This document shows, piece after piece, positions 22,412 through 34,599 of a stretch of 64,000 nt of DNA (its first letter is position 1; every line of letters begins with the position of its first letter). The translations under genes and the position numbers were made by a program. The notes beneath the pieces were generated by a model. The model ran no database searches. It worked only from the letters and a program-made list of their open reading frames with translations, and was not told the DNA's origin. The DNA is from Maylandia zebra. Its lineage: Eukaryota > Chordata > Actinopteri > Cichliformes > Cichlidae. The DNA is taken from the NCBI RefSeq assembly GCF_041146795.1, contig NC_135178.1:3400344-3464343 (forward strand). The letters run 5' to 3'.

Positions 22412-25400
22412 ATGGGAAAGCTTCAGGAGTTTAAGATTGCCTTTGAGAAAAACAAAGAAGTGTACAGTCCGGGAGAGTCCATCTCTGGAACCGTGACAGT
22501 AAAACTGGGCCAACAGCTGCAGTGTAAAGGTAAGAGCCATCTGCGCTCAGCAGGTGGGAAAACGTCGACCTCGAGAAACGAGGAAGTGAGTTGATTTGGT
22601 AACGAGTCGTAATTCCTACACTGTTCCCACGCCTGGTTTTAGAAATAACTTCTTCTATTTGAAGATCACTCAGAGGTTGAAAAGCCATCCTGTGGTGTTC
22701 TGTGTTTGTGGTTCTAAAACTTGCATATGATTTTTCATTGGCCGTTTACCGCGGTGTAGCTCTGCACACTGATTCAATGGAAAATGTTTAATGAGGCCTA
22801 ATGGGAAATTTGCTTCTGTGTTTTGTAACACTTGGTTCAATGTTTTATCCCAATTTCCCAAACTATCCAAAACACAAATTGACGGTCTTTCATTAAATTA
22901 CAGCAAAATACCTGGATTTTGGACTATGTAAATATTCTGTTTTGATAGTTTATAATTTGTTTAACATGATTCTTAGTTCAACTCCTCAGTCCTACTCAGC
23001 TTTATAAGCATAGATTTCCTACTGTTTTTATGTTACGTGTAGATTAAGTTTAGTTAAAAGTTGAAAGATTAGCTCAGAAAATGAATTTAATTATACATTA
23101 TTGCAGCACTGTATTCTATACACCTCTCTTTACCTACCCGACATTCATATTCAATCTAAAATGACTAATTAACCTAACATGCTTGGCTTTGGTGAAAACT
23201 AACTTGAGGAAACCCACACAGGCATCAGAGTCCCCAAAGAAAAGCACCAACCAGGATTTTAACCAGGGACATTTTTGTGAGGCGACTGTACTAAATACTC
23301 TATCACTTTGCTGCCTTATTCCAGTTTTGGCTCTGTGTCAAGGCCCCCCTCTCTGAAGGGACCCTCTAAAGCATAGGTGTCAAACTCTGGCCCGCGGGCC
23401 AAATTTGGCCCGCAGCCTAATTACATTTGGCCCGCGAAGCCATACCAAATTACTATCAGAGCTGGCCTACTATTATACAGCTAATATATATATTGTTTAG
23501 TATTAAGCTTTGCTTGTTCCATATTCAGTTTTTCAGCAAAACGTGTTTGAGTCCATAAGAAAAGATTCATTCTTATATCTGGAGGAATAAATATATTTCA
23601 GTAAATATTAATGTTAGCCCGCGACTTTGTTCCAGTTTTGAATTTTGGCCCACTGTGTATTTGAGTTTGACACCCCTGCTCTAAAGTAATGCACTGGCGT
23701 TGAGCAGTGTCTAATTGGTTCTGCTGTTTTATTTATTTTGTAGTGTTGTATAGTCAGACTGTACATTTAAACATACTTAAGACTGTCATCAAGAGACCAA
23801 AATGAAACTTGAAACAGGAAAAGTGAGTGTCATTGTCCAGATTGCTGTAAAAGCAACATCTCATCCATCTGAATGCACTTATTCATTCTTCTTATTTGGG
23901 ATATTTAACATCTCAAAGGTTCTACTGTGTCAACAAGGACAATAAAAGGTAACACATTTGAATGCAGATTGCAAGGGAAAGGTTTCTTCTACTCTTTGTA
24001 GCTCTCAACCTGCTGAGTGGCGTCTTTGTGTTTTGTTACTTTGAATGCTTGCGAGGCCTCTGGTCTGTTTACATTCCTCTTCAGGTAAAGCTGGTCGGAC
24101 TGTCGGCTCAAGATCTCTTATGCTACATGCTACAGTTTCACCGTTTAAAATACTAATGGTATATTAAACTATTTTAAGTACTGTGATGAGACGTGCCACT
24201 GAAAAATATTAACACTGCAATAAAAATCTTAGTTTCACTCACCACTATTCACTTAAACAGCCAGTTTATTGAAGAACCTACAAACAACTTTTCACATGTT
24301 TTGTTCTGTTTTGGGATTTCTTGAGACTGGTAAAGGTTGTGTTTAATATTCTAAACGTTTTTGGCGCTCTTCATTCTGTTCATGTGATGCCATCATTATA
24401 GCAGTGTGCTTTCTTCTATTGCTGTTAACTCAAATGTGTTACTGAGAACATTTTGAACATTTTTATGTGACTTAAAATTGGGAATATAACAACATGTATT
24501 TGGACCACAGACTGTATTGAAAAGATGGACATTCTTACCTTGATGTCAACCATTTAATTTCTGGACAAACATCACCACATTGTAGGTCCTGGACATTATT
24601 AGCAGGTATTATTGTTGCTGGTATGTTCTTTCAGAGGTAGATGTGCCTTTATTTTGAGCATATGCTGAAACACGTGAAATTTAATTGGCATTCAGTAATA
24701 GACACCATAACTCAATTCTAAAACTTTAATCACAAAAGCTGAAGCCCAAACTTCTTGGTAAGTCATTATTTTAACAAACCATATTACTCGTTAGATCATT
24801 TTTCAATCGAGATGGTTCTCCAAAGGCACCAACAGCACAAAACGGCTTAAATAAGTAATGATGTATGAACAAAATGGAAACAAATTTGGCTAACATTGTA
24901 GCTGTAAAGCAGGGGTATTTTTTTATGTTCATAGAATGTAGGACCTGGATTTTATGTAATGGTTACCTTTGTTTCTGTTAATGAAGGATTACATTAAAAC
25001 AGTAATAAAGCATTCAGACTAGTTGAATAACCTTCAGACTTTGACCAACAGTAGACTGTAGGAACAATACAATGTTGTGGAATATTTGGCTGCCTTTCCT
25101 AATCTGGTGAAAATCTGGTTCAAGCATTTTATGGTTTTCAGTATAAAGTCAAGCTTTCTTTATACTTTTGACCAGTAATTGGTTTTTGGTCTGTTTTTGT
25201 TACAAAACATTAGCTGGCTTAGGCTATTTCCCAAATCAAATAATGCATCCTAAACTCTCCTGAAGGGTGTTTATTACAGGTCTTTTGCACATATTGATGT
25301 TGTATAAATCTGGAGCAATATGCCATTAAACAGACCAATAACACACCCTTGAGGAAAAGACTGATTACGAAAAGCGTTTCCTGCTGTGGCTACTACGAAT

Positions 25401-28400
25401 CGTCTGTAGTTAAACTTGTGTATTTTCTTATCTGCAGCTATCAAAGTGAACTGCAATGGTTTCTGCGGCATCACCAATAAGTTCAATGACACAGCATGGA
25501 CGATGGAGGAGCAGTACTTCAACAGCACGATCTCAGTGGCAGACAAAGGTGTGCTTCCAAATGCTAATTAAAACCGTGTGCAAATGTCCAGTGTCCACAA
25601 AATACTTCCTTGTGAGATGGTTTGTTGTGATAATTAAGACAAATTTGCAAATGGAACTGGTTCATGTGACAATATGTGAAGATTACAACTTCTCATTTTC
25701 CACTGCAGCCTTGAGGCATATCTGACTGTTTGGAAACAACAGAGCAACTGTTACTGTTTCCATCAAAGGATTTTATTTGTGCTTTGTGTCCCAAATAGGT
25801 ACCCTGAAAGAGGGAATGCACACATTTCCCTTCAAGTTTCTCATACCAGGTAGGTGAAGTTGATGGGATATTTTTGCATGTGTTTATTTTCCCCTTTCAT
25901 TTCCCAGTCTGTCAGACATGTTCTGGCATGTTGTGAGGATGGGACTGGTTTTCTTTTCCTCCCAAAATGTTAAAAATATATGTGTGTGTACACACACACA
26001 CACACACACACAATATGCATGCTTTTGTTGTCTCGTCAGTTTGCCTCAACATACGCTCGTCATATTCTGTGATATGATTTACTCTGACATGTTTGACGAG
26101 GTTAGTGGTGTTGCCACAGCACCTCACTTTCTTGCCACATGTATCATCATCGCGTCTTGGCTGTTTGTGGAGGTAAAATACGTCCACACATGACTTTGTT
26201 TACGCTCAGCCATTGTGAGTGCGCACGCCAGAGGCTGCGACACATTTATTCAGCCGTATTTCACATATGACTGTGAAATGCGTAAGAGGAGGTAGTTCCT
26301 TCCAATTTAGATAATCCCAATGATGTAGTTTCTTTCCACTGTGTTCCTGTTAATAAAAAAACTACAAATTTACCCCAAAGTACTAAAATGGTGATATTTT
26401 AATATGAGAATCTATTTTCGAGCATAAATTACTGGTATTGGAAGAATCGATATTTCAATATCAATCCGCACACTGCTAGTGAAGGGTTATTTCTCATGAT
26501 GGTTGGGGTGGTTTTAGTTTAACCTCCAGATAAAGTGGTTAAGAGATCAAATTGATTCTTTGTTTACAACCTGCTCAGAAATTTGTTCCTTTTATTAGCC
26601 TCTTCTTCTTCTGTTTTTACATTTTTGCCTGACTATTTGATCTTCAGCAAGGCTTTGGGTTGTTCATTTTTCAGTGTTGTGTTGAAAAACAACAGTGTAG
26701 TCGTGAGTCTTGACTGCGTCACTGACATAGGTATGCTGGGCAGCACTGACGCTGTGAGATAAGGTCACTCTAAATCTTTGACGCTGTCAGAATTTTGTCC
26801 ATCAGTAGTGATAAGGCAATTGCAACAGTTCTCGTTTTGGGGCCACCACAACAGATAATTTGGCCCTTATAACCTGCCATCAGTCATCTTTTCTCTGGAA
26901 CGGGCCACAATTGCAGAGCGTATACATGAGTTTAATGAGGTGCCATGATGGTGTCTAACTAAGAAGAGACTGGTGGATGCTTTCCACTACCATCCCTGTA
27001 ATGGTTACTGTGACGTCAGCAGTATACAGTGTGTTCCACTGACTCATAACAATGCAATCTTTGAGAGAACTCCCTGGTTACACCATTAATTGTTATGGAC
27101 TCTTAAGATAACTGTGCATAAAGATGACGAGACAGTTGAATAATGAGGAAATATTTTAGTATCACCATTTGAAGACTTGTTAACTTTTTATTCAGTGCCA
27201 AAACTGTTGCCTGAAATAAAATACTTGACTTCCTTTCTATACATTGTCTTGATTTGTTTTGGCTGTCACACAATAGAACACAGGCAACAGTGTTTAGTCA
27301 TTGTGTAGGTGCATGTCTGCAAGATGACATGCAGACAAGACAAGAAGCCTTTTATGTAATGTAGCTAGGATCACAGAAACTCAGAACCAGTCAAGCCAGT
27401 TTTTGTGAATCTGATATGAATCATTAAGCTTGTTTGCTTTCACTCCTAGAGTGCTGGCAGGTGCCTACCAAGTTTTTGTTTGTTTGTTTTTTGGTTTGTT
27501 TCTGTATTTGTCAAGATTTGGAAGGTTAATAAAGAGAAGAGCTCTATACTTTATAAATTAATATCATAGTTCTTTTGGGAAAAGGTGTCAAAACTCAGCA
27601 GCTATTTTGGAATTAATCTGGATGGATTATAGCTTTAAATTCAGTTCAGCGGCTCGGACATAAAAACTCCCTGGACTGTGTCAGTCAAATCCAGTGAAAG
27701 CTATTTCAAATGTTGGTGCCCCAAAATAGGTAGTTAGTTTTTTCCCTGCAAGTTATGCTACTACCAATATTACTGTTATTACTGTTCATGCACACAGTAT
27801 CAGAACTATACAGCTTCACTCATTCACTGCCATTGACGTCTATAGCCGTCAATGGCAGTGAATGAGTCAATGGGTTTAACTCATTCACTGCCAATGGCTG
27901 GCAGTGAATGAGTTAAAGGACTGGAGTTAGTGTTGACTGAAACCATGTCTTATACTACTTTATAGACAAAAACACAAACAGAAAGCGGAGTTGGTTACAT
28001 TTTTACAATGTTTTAAAGCACAGCTGTACATGTAGGTTAATTAAACACAGCACAAAGTACAATTACTTTGTTCTGAGGTATCTGTATTTTACTTGAGTAT
28101 TTATTCTCACAATGTTTTCTTTTGGTCCCTACATTCTTCAACAAGTCTTTATAGTCTTCATGTTCAATAAGTGTGTTACTTGAGGGTTAACACATTTTAG
28201 AGGAGTTACTCAAACATCCCTTCCAGACATTAAAAGGATTTAAATCTAAAATGACAGATTACTAATATTGTGGCCGCCTGAGGAAAAAATATCCCTGCTC
28301 CTGGGTGCTCTTCACTCTTTCTGCAAAAACTGTAACTCTTTTAAAAACTGTAGTTCACACTACTGTATAACTACAAACTAACACAGTTCACTTCTTCCCC

Positions 28401-30126
28401 ACAGCCACTGCTCCAACGTCTTTTGAAGGCATCTATGGAAGGATCATTTACAGAGTGAGGGCTTTTATTGATACACCACGATTTTCCAAGGACTACACCA
28501 CAGAGAAAGCTTTCTTCCTGCTAAGCCTTCTGAACCTGAATGAAGTGCCAGATATATGGGTGAGACATTGTAGCTGTATGTCTGTATTCAGTCCCTGAAT
28601 GGTTGGTCCTAAACATTGAGTTAATTAGTCTTCAGAGTTCAAACACACAACAGCCAAGTTTTTTTGTTTTTTTGATTTGGAGCTTGGACCAACCCTAACA
28701 CTTTGCTGTTTATCAGAAATAGTTCCAATGAATCCACAAACTCTAGATTTTTGGATAACTGGACAAAGAACACAAGAGAACTTGCACATCTTCCTCATCC
28801 CATGGGGCAGGTGCAGAGCTGAAAACAATGGGACAGGGAGGAGGTAGAGTCTGATGAAGAGCAGGTGTGCAGTTGTCAACTAAATGCAATAAATGGGGAA
28901 TCTAGAGTTCTGCATTTGTGTGAACCGTTAATTCTAATCCTTTGAATAACTAGACAAGAAACTGTTTGAGTGTTATTTGCTTTGTTTTGTACTTACTGGC
29001 ATTTAGATTCACCAAATTAATTTAAAGTCAATTATACTATTCAAAGTGTCTTTTGCCATGACCCATATAGGGAACCTGCTCATCTGCAGTGACTCAGCAG
29101 TTCACCTACATGTTGATGAAAACTGGCACAATAGTCTTGAGGGCTCAGACGCACATGAAGGGTTACACACCAGGAGAGATCATTCAGGTGACCGCCAACA
29201 TCCACAACCAATCTGGGAAGAACACTGGCAACATGGCAGCCAGTCTGATGCAGGTTGGAACTTTATCTCCTTAACTCTGGTTACCTTCTGGTATTAGTTT
29301 TCTCACTTTTAGTGTTATGTTTTTACATTTACAATCCATGTTTTAAACTTATTTTCTATATCTTCTAAATATGATTGCTGCGTCGATAAACCCAACAGAA
29401 GACCAAACTTGAGTCTGACACTATAGGAATAACAGTTTCTAAATTTACTATTGCTAGCTACTAGCAGTCCTGCTCACATTTAGCAGGACTGGCCCTTCTG
29501 GCATTTTCTTCTATAAGTTAATTGAATGTCAAAAGTATTTGTTCATCTGTCTTTGCATGCATTACTTAACTTAACTGACATACCATTCTTAATGAATAGG
29601 GTTCTAATATGATGTTGGCCTAGGCTTTGTAGCTATTACAGCTTCAATTCTTCTGGGAAGGCTTTCCACAATGTTTGAAAGTGTGCTTATGAGAATTTTG
29701 ACTATTCTTCCAGAAGCCTATTTGTGAGATCACACGCTGACTTTGGGCTGTATTTTGCAGTCAAAACACACTGATCACAGTTTTTGACTATCCATAGTCG
29801 TATGTTTTCAGAGAGTGACCTATGAGACGAAGAAGCCGACCTATGATCTGAGAATAATAGCGAAGGTGGAGGGAGGCGTGGTGAAAGCTGGCAAAGAGGT
29901 GGAGTGGAAGGAGCAGATCATTGTTCCTCCCCTGCCTCAGTCCTCCCTCGCTGGCTGTGAGCTTATAAAGATCGAATATTTTGTCAAAGTAGGTTCATAT
30001 TCCTTCTCTGATACATACTCGGTATTGCTTTTCTACCTGTCTGAAAAATTATGAGTAGTATGTGCAATACTGTAAGCATGAGGATGGCTGCAAGAACCTA
30101 TATTATTTATTTATGTGTGTGTGCAT

Positions 30127-30163
<37 letters not shown>

Positions 30164-32110
30164 TTAAATGATGATCCCAATGTTTAGCCAAGGTTTTGAA
30201 TAATCAGGTCAGTGACAAGCAATTTCTAGTAATCCCTAAGAGCCAAGAGCTCCCATAGTCTAAAAAAGGTGATTTATTTATTTATTTTGTGCTGATTTAA
30301 ACTTTTGACCAGCTGACAAAGCAGATTTACATCCACTAATATTGACAAAGAATGAAAATCAGAGTCTATTCCACCAACCGACATTCTTTTTTTGTTCTGC
30401 TGATGAACCAGGTGTGTCTGAAGTCTCCTGATGTCATGCTGACACTACCCATCCACATTGGGAACGTCTCATTAGACAAAAAACAACGGCCTTCCAAAAA
30501 AGCATCTGCTCCTTCCACTGAGGATACGCCAGCCTCTGACTCAACACTAGACACATCCATTTCTGCCTCCTCGCCCACCTTGCCCCCTCGTCCAGCCCCA
30601 AAACCTGCTCCTCGTCTTGCCCCTCGCTCTAGGGGATCCTCCCACAATTCCCCCAGCGCTCCTCCAGCTGAGTACCACCCAGGAGCAGAGGGAGGGGCCT
30701 TGATGAATGAGGACTTCCAAAACAAGCGGCAGTCTCAACTGGTGTCACCCAATGCATTTAGTTATGCACCAGGCCTCTTTTTTCCTCAAAACCAGCAGCC
30801 AGTCGGACCAGCTGCAGCACCCAACGGGCCTGAATTTAGTGGGTCCACAGGGCCCACAAGTCTTTACCCCTCTTTGAATGGTACCACTTCAGTGGCAACA
30901 CCACAGATCCTGCCTCCAGACTACAGCACTTCAGATTATCCAAAAGGTCAGTTGCCACACAATCTACCACTGTTGCTCTAGAAATCAGTAGACTCTACTT
31001 TTTAAAAACTTCAGCGATGGTTCAAGCCTCATCGCTGAGTAATTACTCACAGTATCGACTGCAACAACTTTAATGAACCCTTAGTTATTCCTAGAAGTTC
31101 CTTAAGTAATGGTTCCTGTAGCTGCTTATTAGACTTTGGACTCGATTTAACAGTCCTAGGCCATGCAGCACTAATGGTTAAGGCAGGACTCTGACATCCA
31201 GTTTTGATTTCTTGTCCTATATCAGCACTTATGTGGAGGTTTCAATAGCAACGCTTATCTTTTGGGAGAATACTACAGTGGCTACCTGTGCCGTCATGGC
31301 AAGCATAAATAGATGGCTGTATGATGATTTTACCAGCAACTGGTCTGGATATTCTGGGGCCTTCAAAACCTCTTGCTGCAGTTTTGAATTTATTGTTCCC
31401 TTAATGATTGAAAGACTGGGTAGCAAAGCAGTCCAAACCATGATGATCCCTCCACCATGCTTCATATTATGTGATAGTCTGTAGGAATGTTTTGTACCTT
31501 TGTGCAGCATGGCAGCCAGTTTAAAATCTCAATCTGCATGGAATTCTTTGGAACAGGAATTCATGTTGGTGGAATGCAATGGCTTACTAATTGTAAAGTA
31601 TCATCAGCTCATCCCTGTTCACCAGAAACAACAGAGTCTCATGAACCCCAACTTAGTTCAGTAAAAGTTTCTGGTGTGATACAGTCACTGCAAGGTGTTA
31701 GTGGTGTTGCTCAGCAATCCCATGGGTGTGGCTCTTTGCAGAATCAATGCAGCTCTTCCCCACAGCAGTACTCTTAAGGAAATTAATAGGAGATTGATTG
31801 GCTCTACAAATTCACATATAGGAAAGTCCAGTTGCGGGATAAAGTCTAGTTACCCAACTAGCTTCATGCTGTGAAAATAGGTGCAGTAATTTGATCCATC
31901 AGAAGAACCACAGCTACTAATGTGGTCCAAACAAGAGTGTATTCCGATTGAACAAAGTCAACTGGAATACAAGGACCTAGCTCATACTGCTTGTTTTGTG
32001 GCAATATATAAAGTGTGGTATTTAACAGTGTTTAAATATTAACCAGTTGGATTGATGGTGTGTGTGTTTCAGAGGCTCCTCCTTCTTACAATGCGAGCTG
32101 CAACACATGA
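22412..32110 (+). CDS. arrdc1: Arrestin domain-containing protein 1 (ARRDC1)
   Basis: An alpha-arrestin adaptor of the plasma membrane. ARRDC1 binds TSG101 and WW-domain NEDD4-type ubiquitin ligases and drives budding of ARRDC1-mediated microvesicles; it also adapts receptors such as Notch for ubiquitination. Coding exons: 22412-22529, 25438-25548, 25799-25849, 28405-28559, 29071-29253, 29812-29988, 30412-30946, 32073-32110. All junctions are GT-AG and in phase, giving 455 aa. Arrestin N domain is about residues 1-150 (YSPGESISGTV, NDTAWTMEEQYFNS, PATAPTSFEG), arrestin C domain about 155-285 (MKGYTPGEIIQV, NQSGKNT, VPPLPQSSL). The tail is Pro/Ser-rich with PSAP at 346-349, PPDY at 433-436 and PPSY at 446-449, so both TSG101- and WW-binding motifs are kept. 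The start ATG is the one inside the ARRDC1-type N-terminus; an upstream in-frame ATG at 22385 is less likely. Whether it is an a or b paralogue cannot be told here. Confidence 0.94.
23150..23320 (-). repeat. Decayed tRNA-type SINE-like repeat
   Basis: Order of motifs (ctaattaacctaacatgc, gaggaaacccacacaggcat, aaccagg..tttaaccagggac, gctgcctta) parallels the better copy at 42590-42900. Confidence 0.45.
23372..23678. mobile_element. hAT-type MITE
   Basis: Ends CATAGGTGTCAAACTC and GAGTTTGACACCCCTG form terminal inverted repeats (CAGGGGTGTCAAACTC type). They are flanked by perfect 8-bp direct repeats ctctaaag (23364-23371, 23679-23686), the target-site length of hAT transposases. At 307 bp it carries no coding frame, so it was mobilised in trans. 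Confidence 0.88.
25549..28404 (+). other. arrdc1 introns 2 and 3
   Basis: Intron 2 is 25549-25798, intron 3 is 25850-28404. Intron 3 has a CA microsatellite (about 25990-26011) and the twin hairpins at 27818-27916. No other feature recognised. Confidence 0.65.
27818..27916. repeat. Twin perfect hairpins
   Basis: First hairpin: 21-bp perfect arms at 27818-27838 and 27847-27867 with an 8-nt loop. Second: 18-bp perfect arms at 27876-27893 and 27899-27916. Both share the core ctcattcactgcca, so they derive from one unit. Confidence 0.9.
29600..29770. repeat. DNA-transposon-like fragment, unassigned
   Basis: ttcaattcttctgggaaggc, ttccacaatgtttgaaagtg and ttcttccagaagcctatttg resemble a common interspersed vertebrate DNA-transposon segment. 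No ends can be drawn. It lies in arrdc1 intron 5. Confidence 0.35.
30127..30159 (+). repeat. (CA)n microsatellite
   Basis: About 16 CA units in arrdc1 intron 6. Confidence 0.9.
31220..31520 (-). pseudogene. Tc1-like transposase fragment
   Basis: The minus strand gives HNMKHGGGIIMVW and IIKGTINSKLQQEVL, the centre of a Tc1/mariner DDE transposase. The part with the last catalytic Asp/Glu is not kept. It sits antisense in arrdc1 intron 7 (30947-32072). Confidence 0.7.
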
Positions 32111-32727
32111 TATGGACAAAGAAGAAGAAACCAGGAACGACTAACAATTAAATAGCATCTGTGATGTCATGTTAGTTTTTTAGAATATAATAATTGAAAA
32201 CAAGTCCAGAATTTAATTATGTTGATGTCATTCCAAATTTAAACTGTAGGATTTGAAATGAAACAGATGTCGCCTTATTTTCTTGAAATGCTTTGTTCAG
32301 AAAGGGTTTTGTTTTAATATGCTTTTAATCAGTTTGCTGATGTGTGATTGTGTTAAACGAGCACTTCCTTTTGTAAGCGGTCTACATGTAGCTCTGTGAG
32401 GACATGATATGGTGGCGTTTAGCCAGATCTCCATCTGTTGAGGCATTTACTTTCATGTCTTGTGCTGTAGGACATAGAAGTAAATGACCAATGGGGTTGT
32501 GTATTCCTTCTTTTTCACTACTGCATGTATGTCACCTACATTATATGTTGGTTCTGTATGTGCCTTTTAGTTGTTCCACAATAAGGCAGGTGTGACCTGA
32601 TGCTATATTTGGGCCTTCATAATGAATAACACTTGAGATTTGTCTTCATATATCTTTGTTGAATCACTTGAGCATGCTGAAAGCCCATTTATTTATTGTT
32701 CCAACTTCCAACTACTGTTTGGATTCT

Positions 32728-32733
32728 AATAAA
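32728..32733 (+). terminator. Polyadenylation signal, arrdc1
   Basis: AATAAA about 620 bp after the arrdc1 stop. The sequence between is an ordinary 3' UTR without other genes. Confidence 0.6.
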
Positions 32734-33072
32734 CCTGTGAAACCCATAAATTGTGTCATACTTAAGACTCATTAAGCATTTTTAAGACCTTTTTTAAAGG
32801 AATGCAGTTACACTAGCCGGTCATTTTCACCCACCACTTGCTAACTTGCCTATATTCCTGCTAAAAGCCTGACAGAGTCCATCTGTTTGTTTTTTTTGCC
32901 TAAGTGCAGTGTAGAGTGTGAGGCAGAGTGAGCATGTCCCATTGCTTTTTTGTTTTTGTTATTACTGGCTGCCAAAAACCTGGAGTTTCATGTGCCACTG
33001 AAGGTTTTTGGGAACACTTTGTAAAGGGGTTTTTTTTTTTGTTTTTTTTTGTGTGTTTCATGATTCTTAATA

Positions 33073-33475
33073 TACAGTGGTGTGAAAGTGTTTGTCCCCT
33101 TACTGATATTTTTATGTATGTTTGTCACATTTACATATTTCAGATCATTAAACACATTTAGTTTCAGTTTAGCTCAGTGGGTGAGCAGATGACCCAGTCT
33201 GACCCAAGGCCCCCCAAAAATAAATACATCGAAATAACACAAGTGAACCCAAAATGCAGTTTTCAAATGAATGTAATTAACATTAAGGGGACAAATCGAA
33301 ACCCCTGTGTGCCCCCTAAACTGCAATAACTGGCAATGAGTCTTTTACAGTTCTGTGGAGGAATTTTGGCCACTCCAGTCTTCATTTGGTTTTTGAGCCA
33401 TTCAGAGGTGGACTTGCTGGTGTGTTTTGGATCATTGTTCTGCTGTAAAAAAACCAAGTGTGGTTCAGCTTGAGG
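33073..33475 (-). mobile_element. Tc1-like transposon, internally deleted
   Basis: A terminus-like stretch (tacagtggtgtgaaagtgtttgtcccctta) begins at 33073. The minus strand carries LQQNNDPKHTSKSTSEWLK, the C-terminal transposase motif with the DPKHTS signature. Most of the transposase is missing. Confidence 0.65.
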
Positions 33476-33589
33476 TTACGAACCAGTTGGTTTTCTTTGT
33501 TATCTTTGTCTAATATTTACATTTGTTTAATGATCTAAAATGTGGCAAACAAGAAAATCAGGAAGGGCTCAACCACTAACTGCTCAACA

Positions 33590-34030
33590 GATGCCTTGAA
33601 ACCTCTTTTTAAACTATAAAATAATATTAAAGTTACAATCTTCTTTTGGCTGCTCTCTTTAAGAATTACTACAGGAAAGGCTTACAAGATGGTAGTGAGA
33701 CCGGCTAATTTTCACCCCATCTCTAGAATCTTCTATCACACCAACCCTATCCTTTAGGATTGTTTGGACATGTACAAGCTTTCTTCTTTAGCTTTGTCTT
33801 TAACCCACTCAACCCAAGCCGTTCCTTTGATACTCATTTCTAATCTTGTAACTCCCAAGAACTTCCATCATCTCTAAACTGTACCATAGCAGGTCTCACT
33901 ACCATCTTGTAAGCTTTTCCTTTCTCTCTAGCTGATAGCCTTCTGTCACAAATAACCCCTGACATTCAACTCAACCCAATCCCCACCCTAACTGCACACG
34001 TTTACTTCAACTCTTGTGAACTGTTCATTG
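33590..34030 (-). repeat. LINE fragment, antisense, unassigned clade
   Basis: The stretches gcaggtctcactaccatctt and cttttcctttctctctagct are recognisable as the antisense strand of a common fish non-LTR element; the catalytic part of the same family appears at 21130-21310. No frame is intact. Confidence 0.45.
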
Positions 34031-34164
34031 GATGGTTGACCCCAGTTTTTTTTTTGTCATCCATCTTCAATTACTTTATTGAAGTATATTGGAGATGAAT
34101 CTTTTTACAGGGTGGAATAAAGCCTCTATTTTTAATAACTTTGGGAAAAAAGAATTTCATTTTG

Positions 34165-34500
34165 TCAAAATTGTACATACAGGCTCAAATAATGTTTAAC
34201 ATTTAACCAAATGTTAACCACTAATATTTGGTTAAATGTCCATCTCGACCTAACCCTTCTTGTTGCCATTAACAAGCTTCTGGTAAAATTTCGAACAGAT
34301 ATTTGACCACTCTTGGGTAGTTTTGAGGCACAGATTTGGAGAGCAGTCCACAACTTTTCAATGCAGCTGAGGTTGGAGCTTTGAAGCCATTGCAGAATCT
34401 TAATGTTAAATAAACCAGTTTTGATTTGTGTTTGGGATCATTATTCTGTTGGAACCTCCAGTTGTGTCCAAGTTCTAACTATAGTTACTGATTTGGAGTG
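34165..34500 (-). repeat. DNA-transposon-like fragment
   Basis: A short minus-strand frame and tttgggatcattattctgtt followed by ggaacctccagttgtgtcc look like Tc1-type transposon debris. Ends not seen. Confidence 0.35.
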
Positions 34501-34550
34501 AAGTTGAGGAATAACAAGGTAGTCATCCTCCTATCCCATCCACTTTGTGC

Positions 34551-34594
34551 AATCAGAATCAGAGAAACCTTATTAATCCCAGAGGGTAATTGAG
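34551..34594 (-). repeat. LINE 3'-end tail
   Basis: aatcagaatcagagaaacct followed by tattaatcccagagggtaat. Confidence 0.6.
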
Positions 34595-34599
34595 TTGTT

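Larger units (their letters stand above)
22530..25437 (+). other. arrdc1 intron 1
   Basis: Contains a hAT MITE (23372-23678), a decayed SINE-like stretch (about 23150-23320) and otherwise unassigned AT-rich sequence. No separate gene is seen. Confidence 0.7.

Noticed and set aside
27818-27916. CRISPR-like array
   Set aside because: Only two inverted units, no regular spacers, and the context is a vertebrate intron.
30366-30725. Antisense gene opposite arrdc1 exon 7
   Set aside because: Long frame is the shadow of the Pro/Ser-rich coding strand; no start context or domain.
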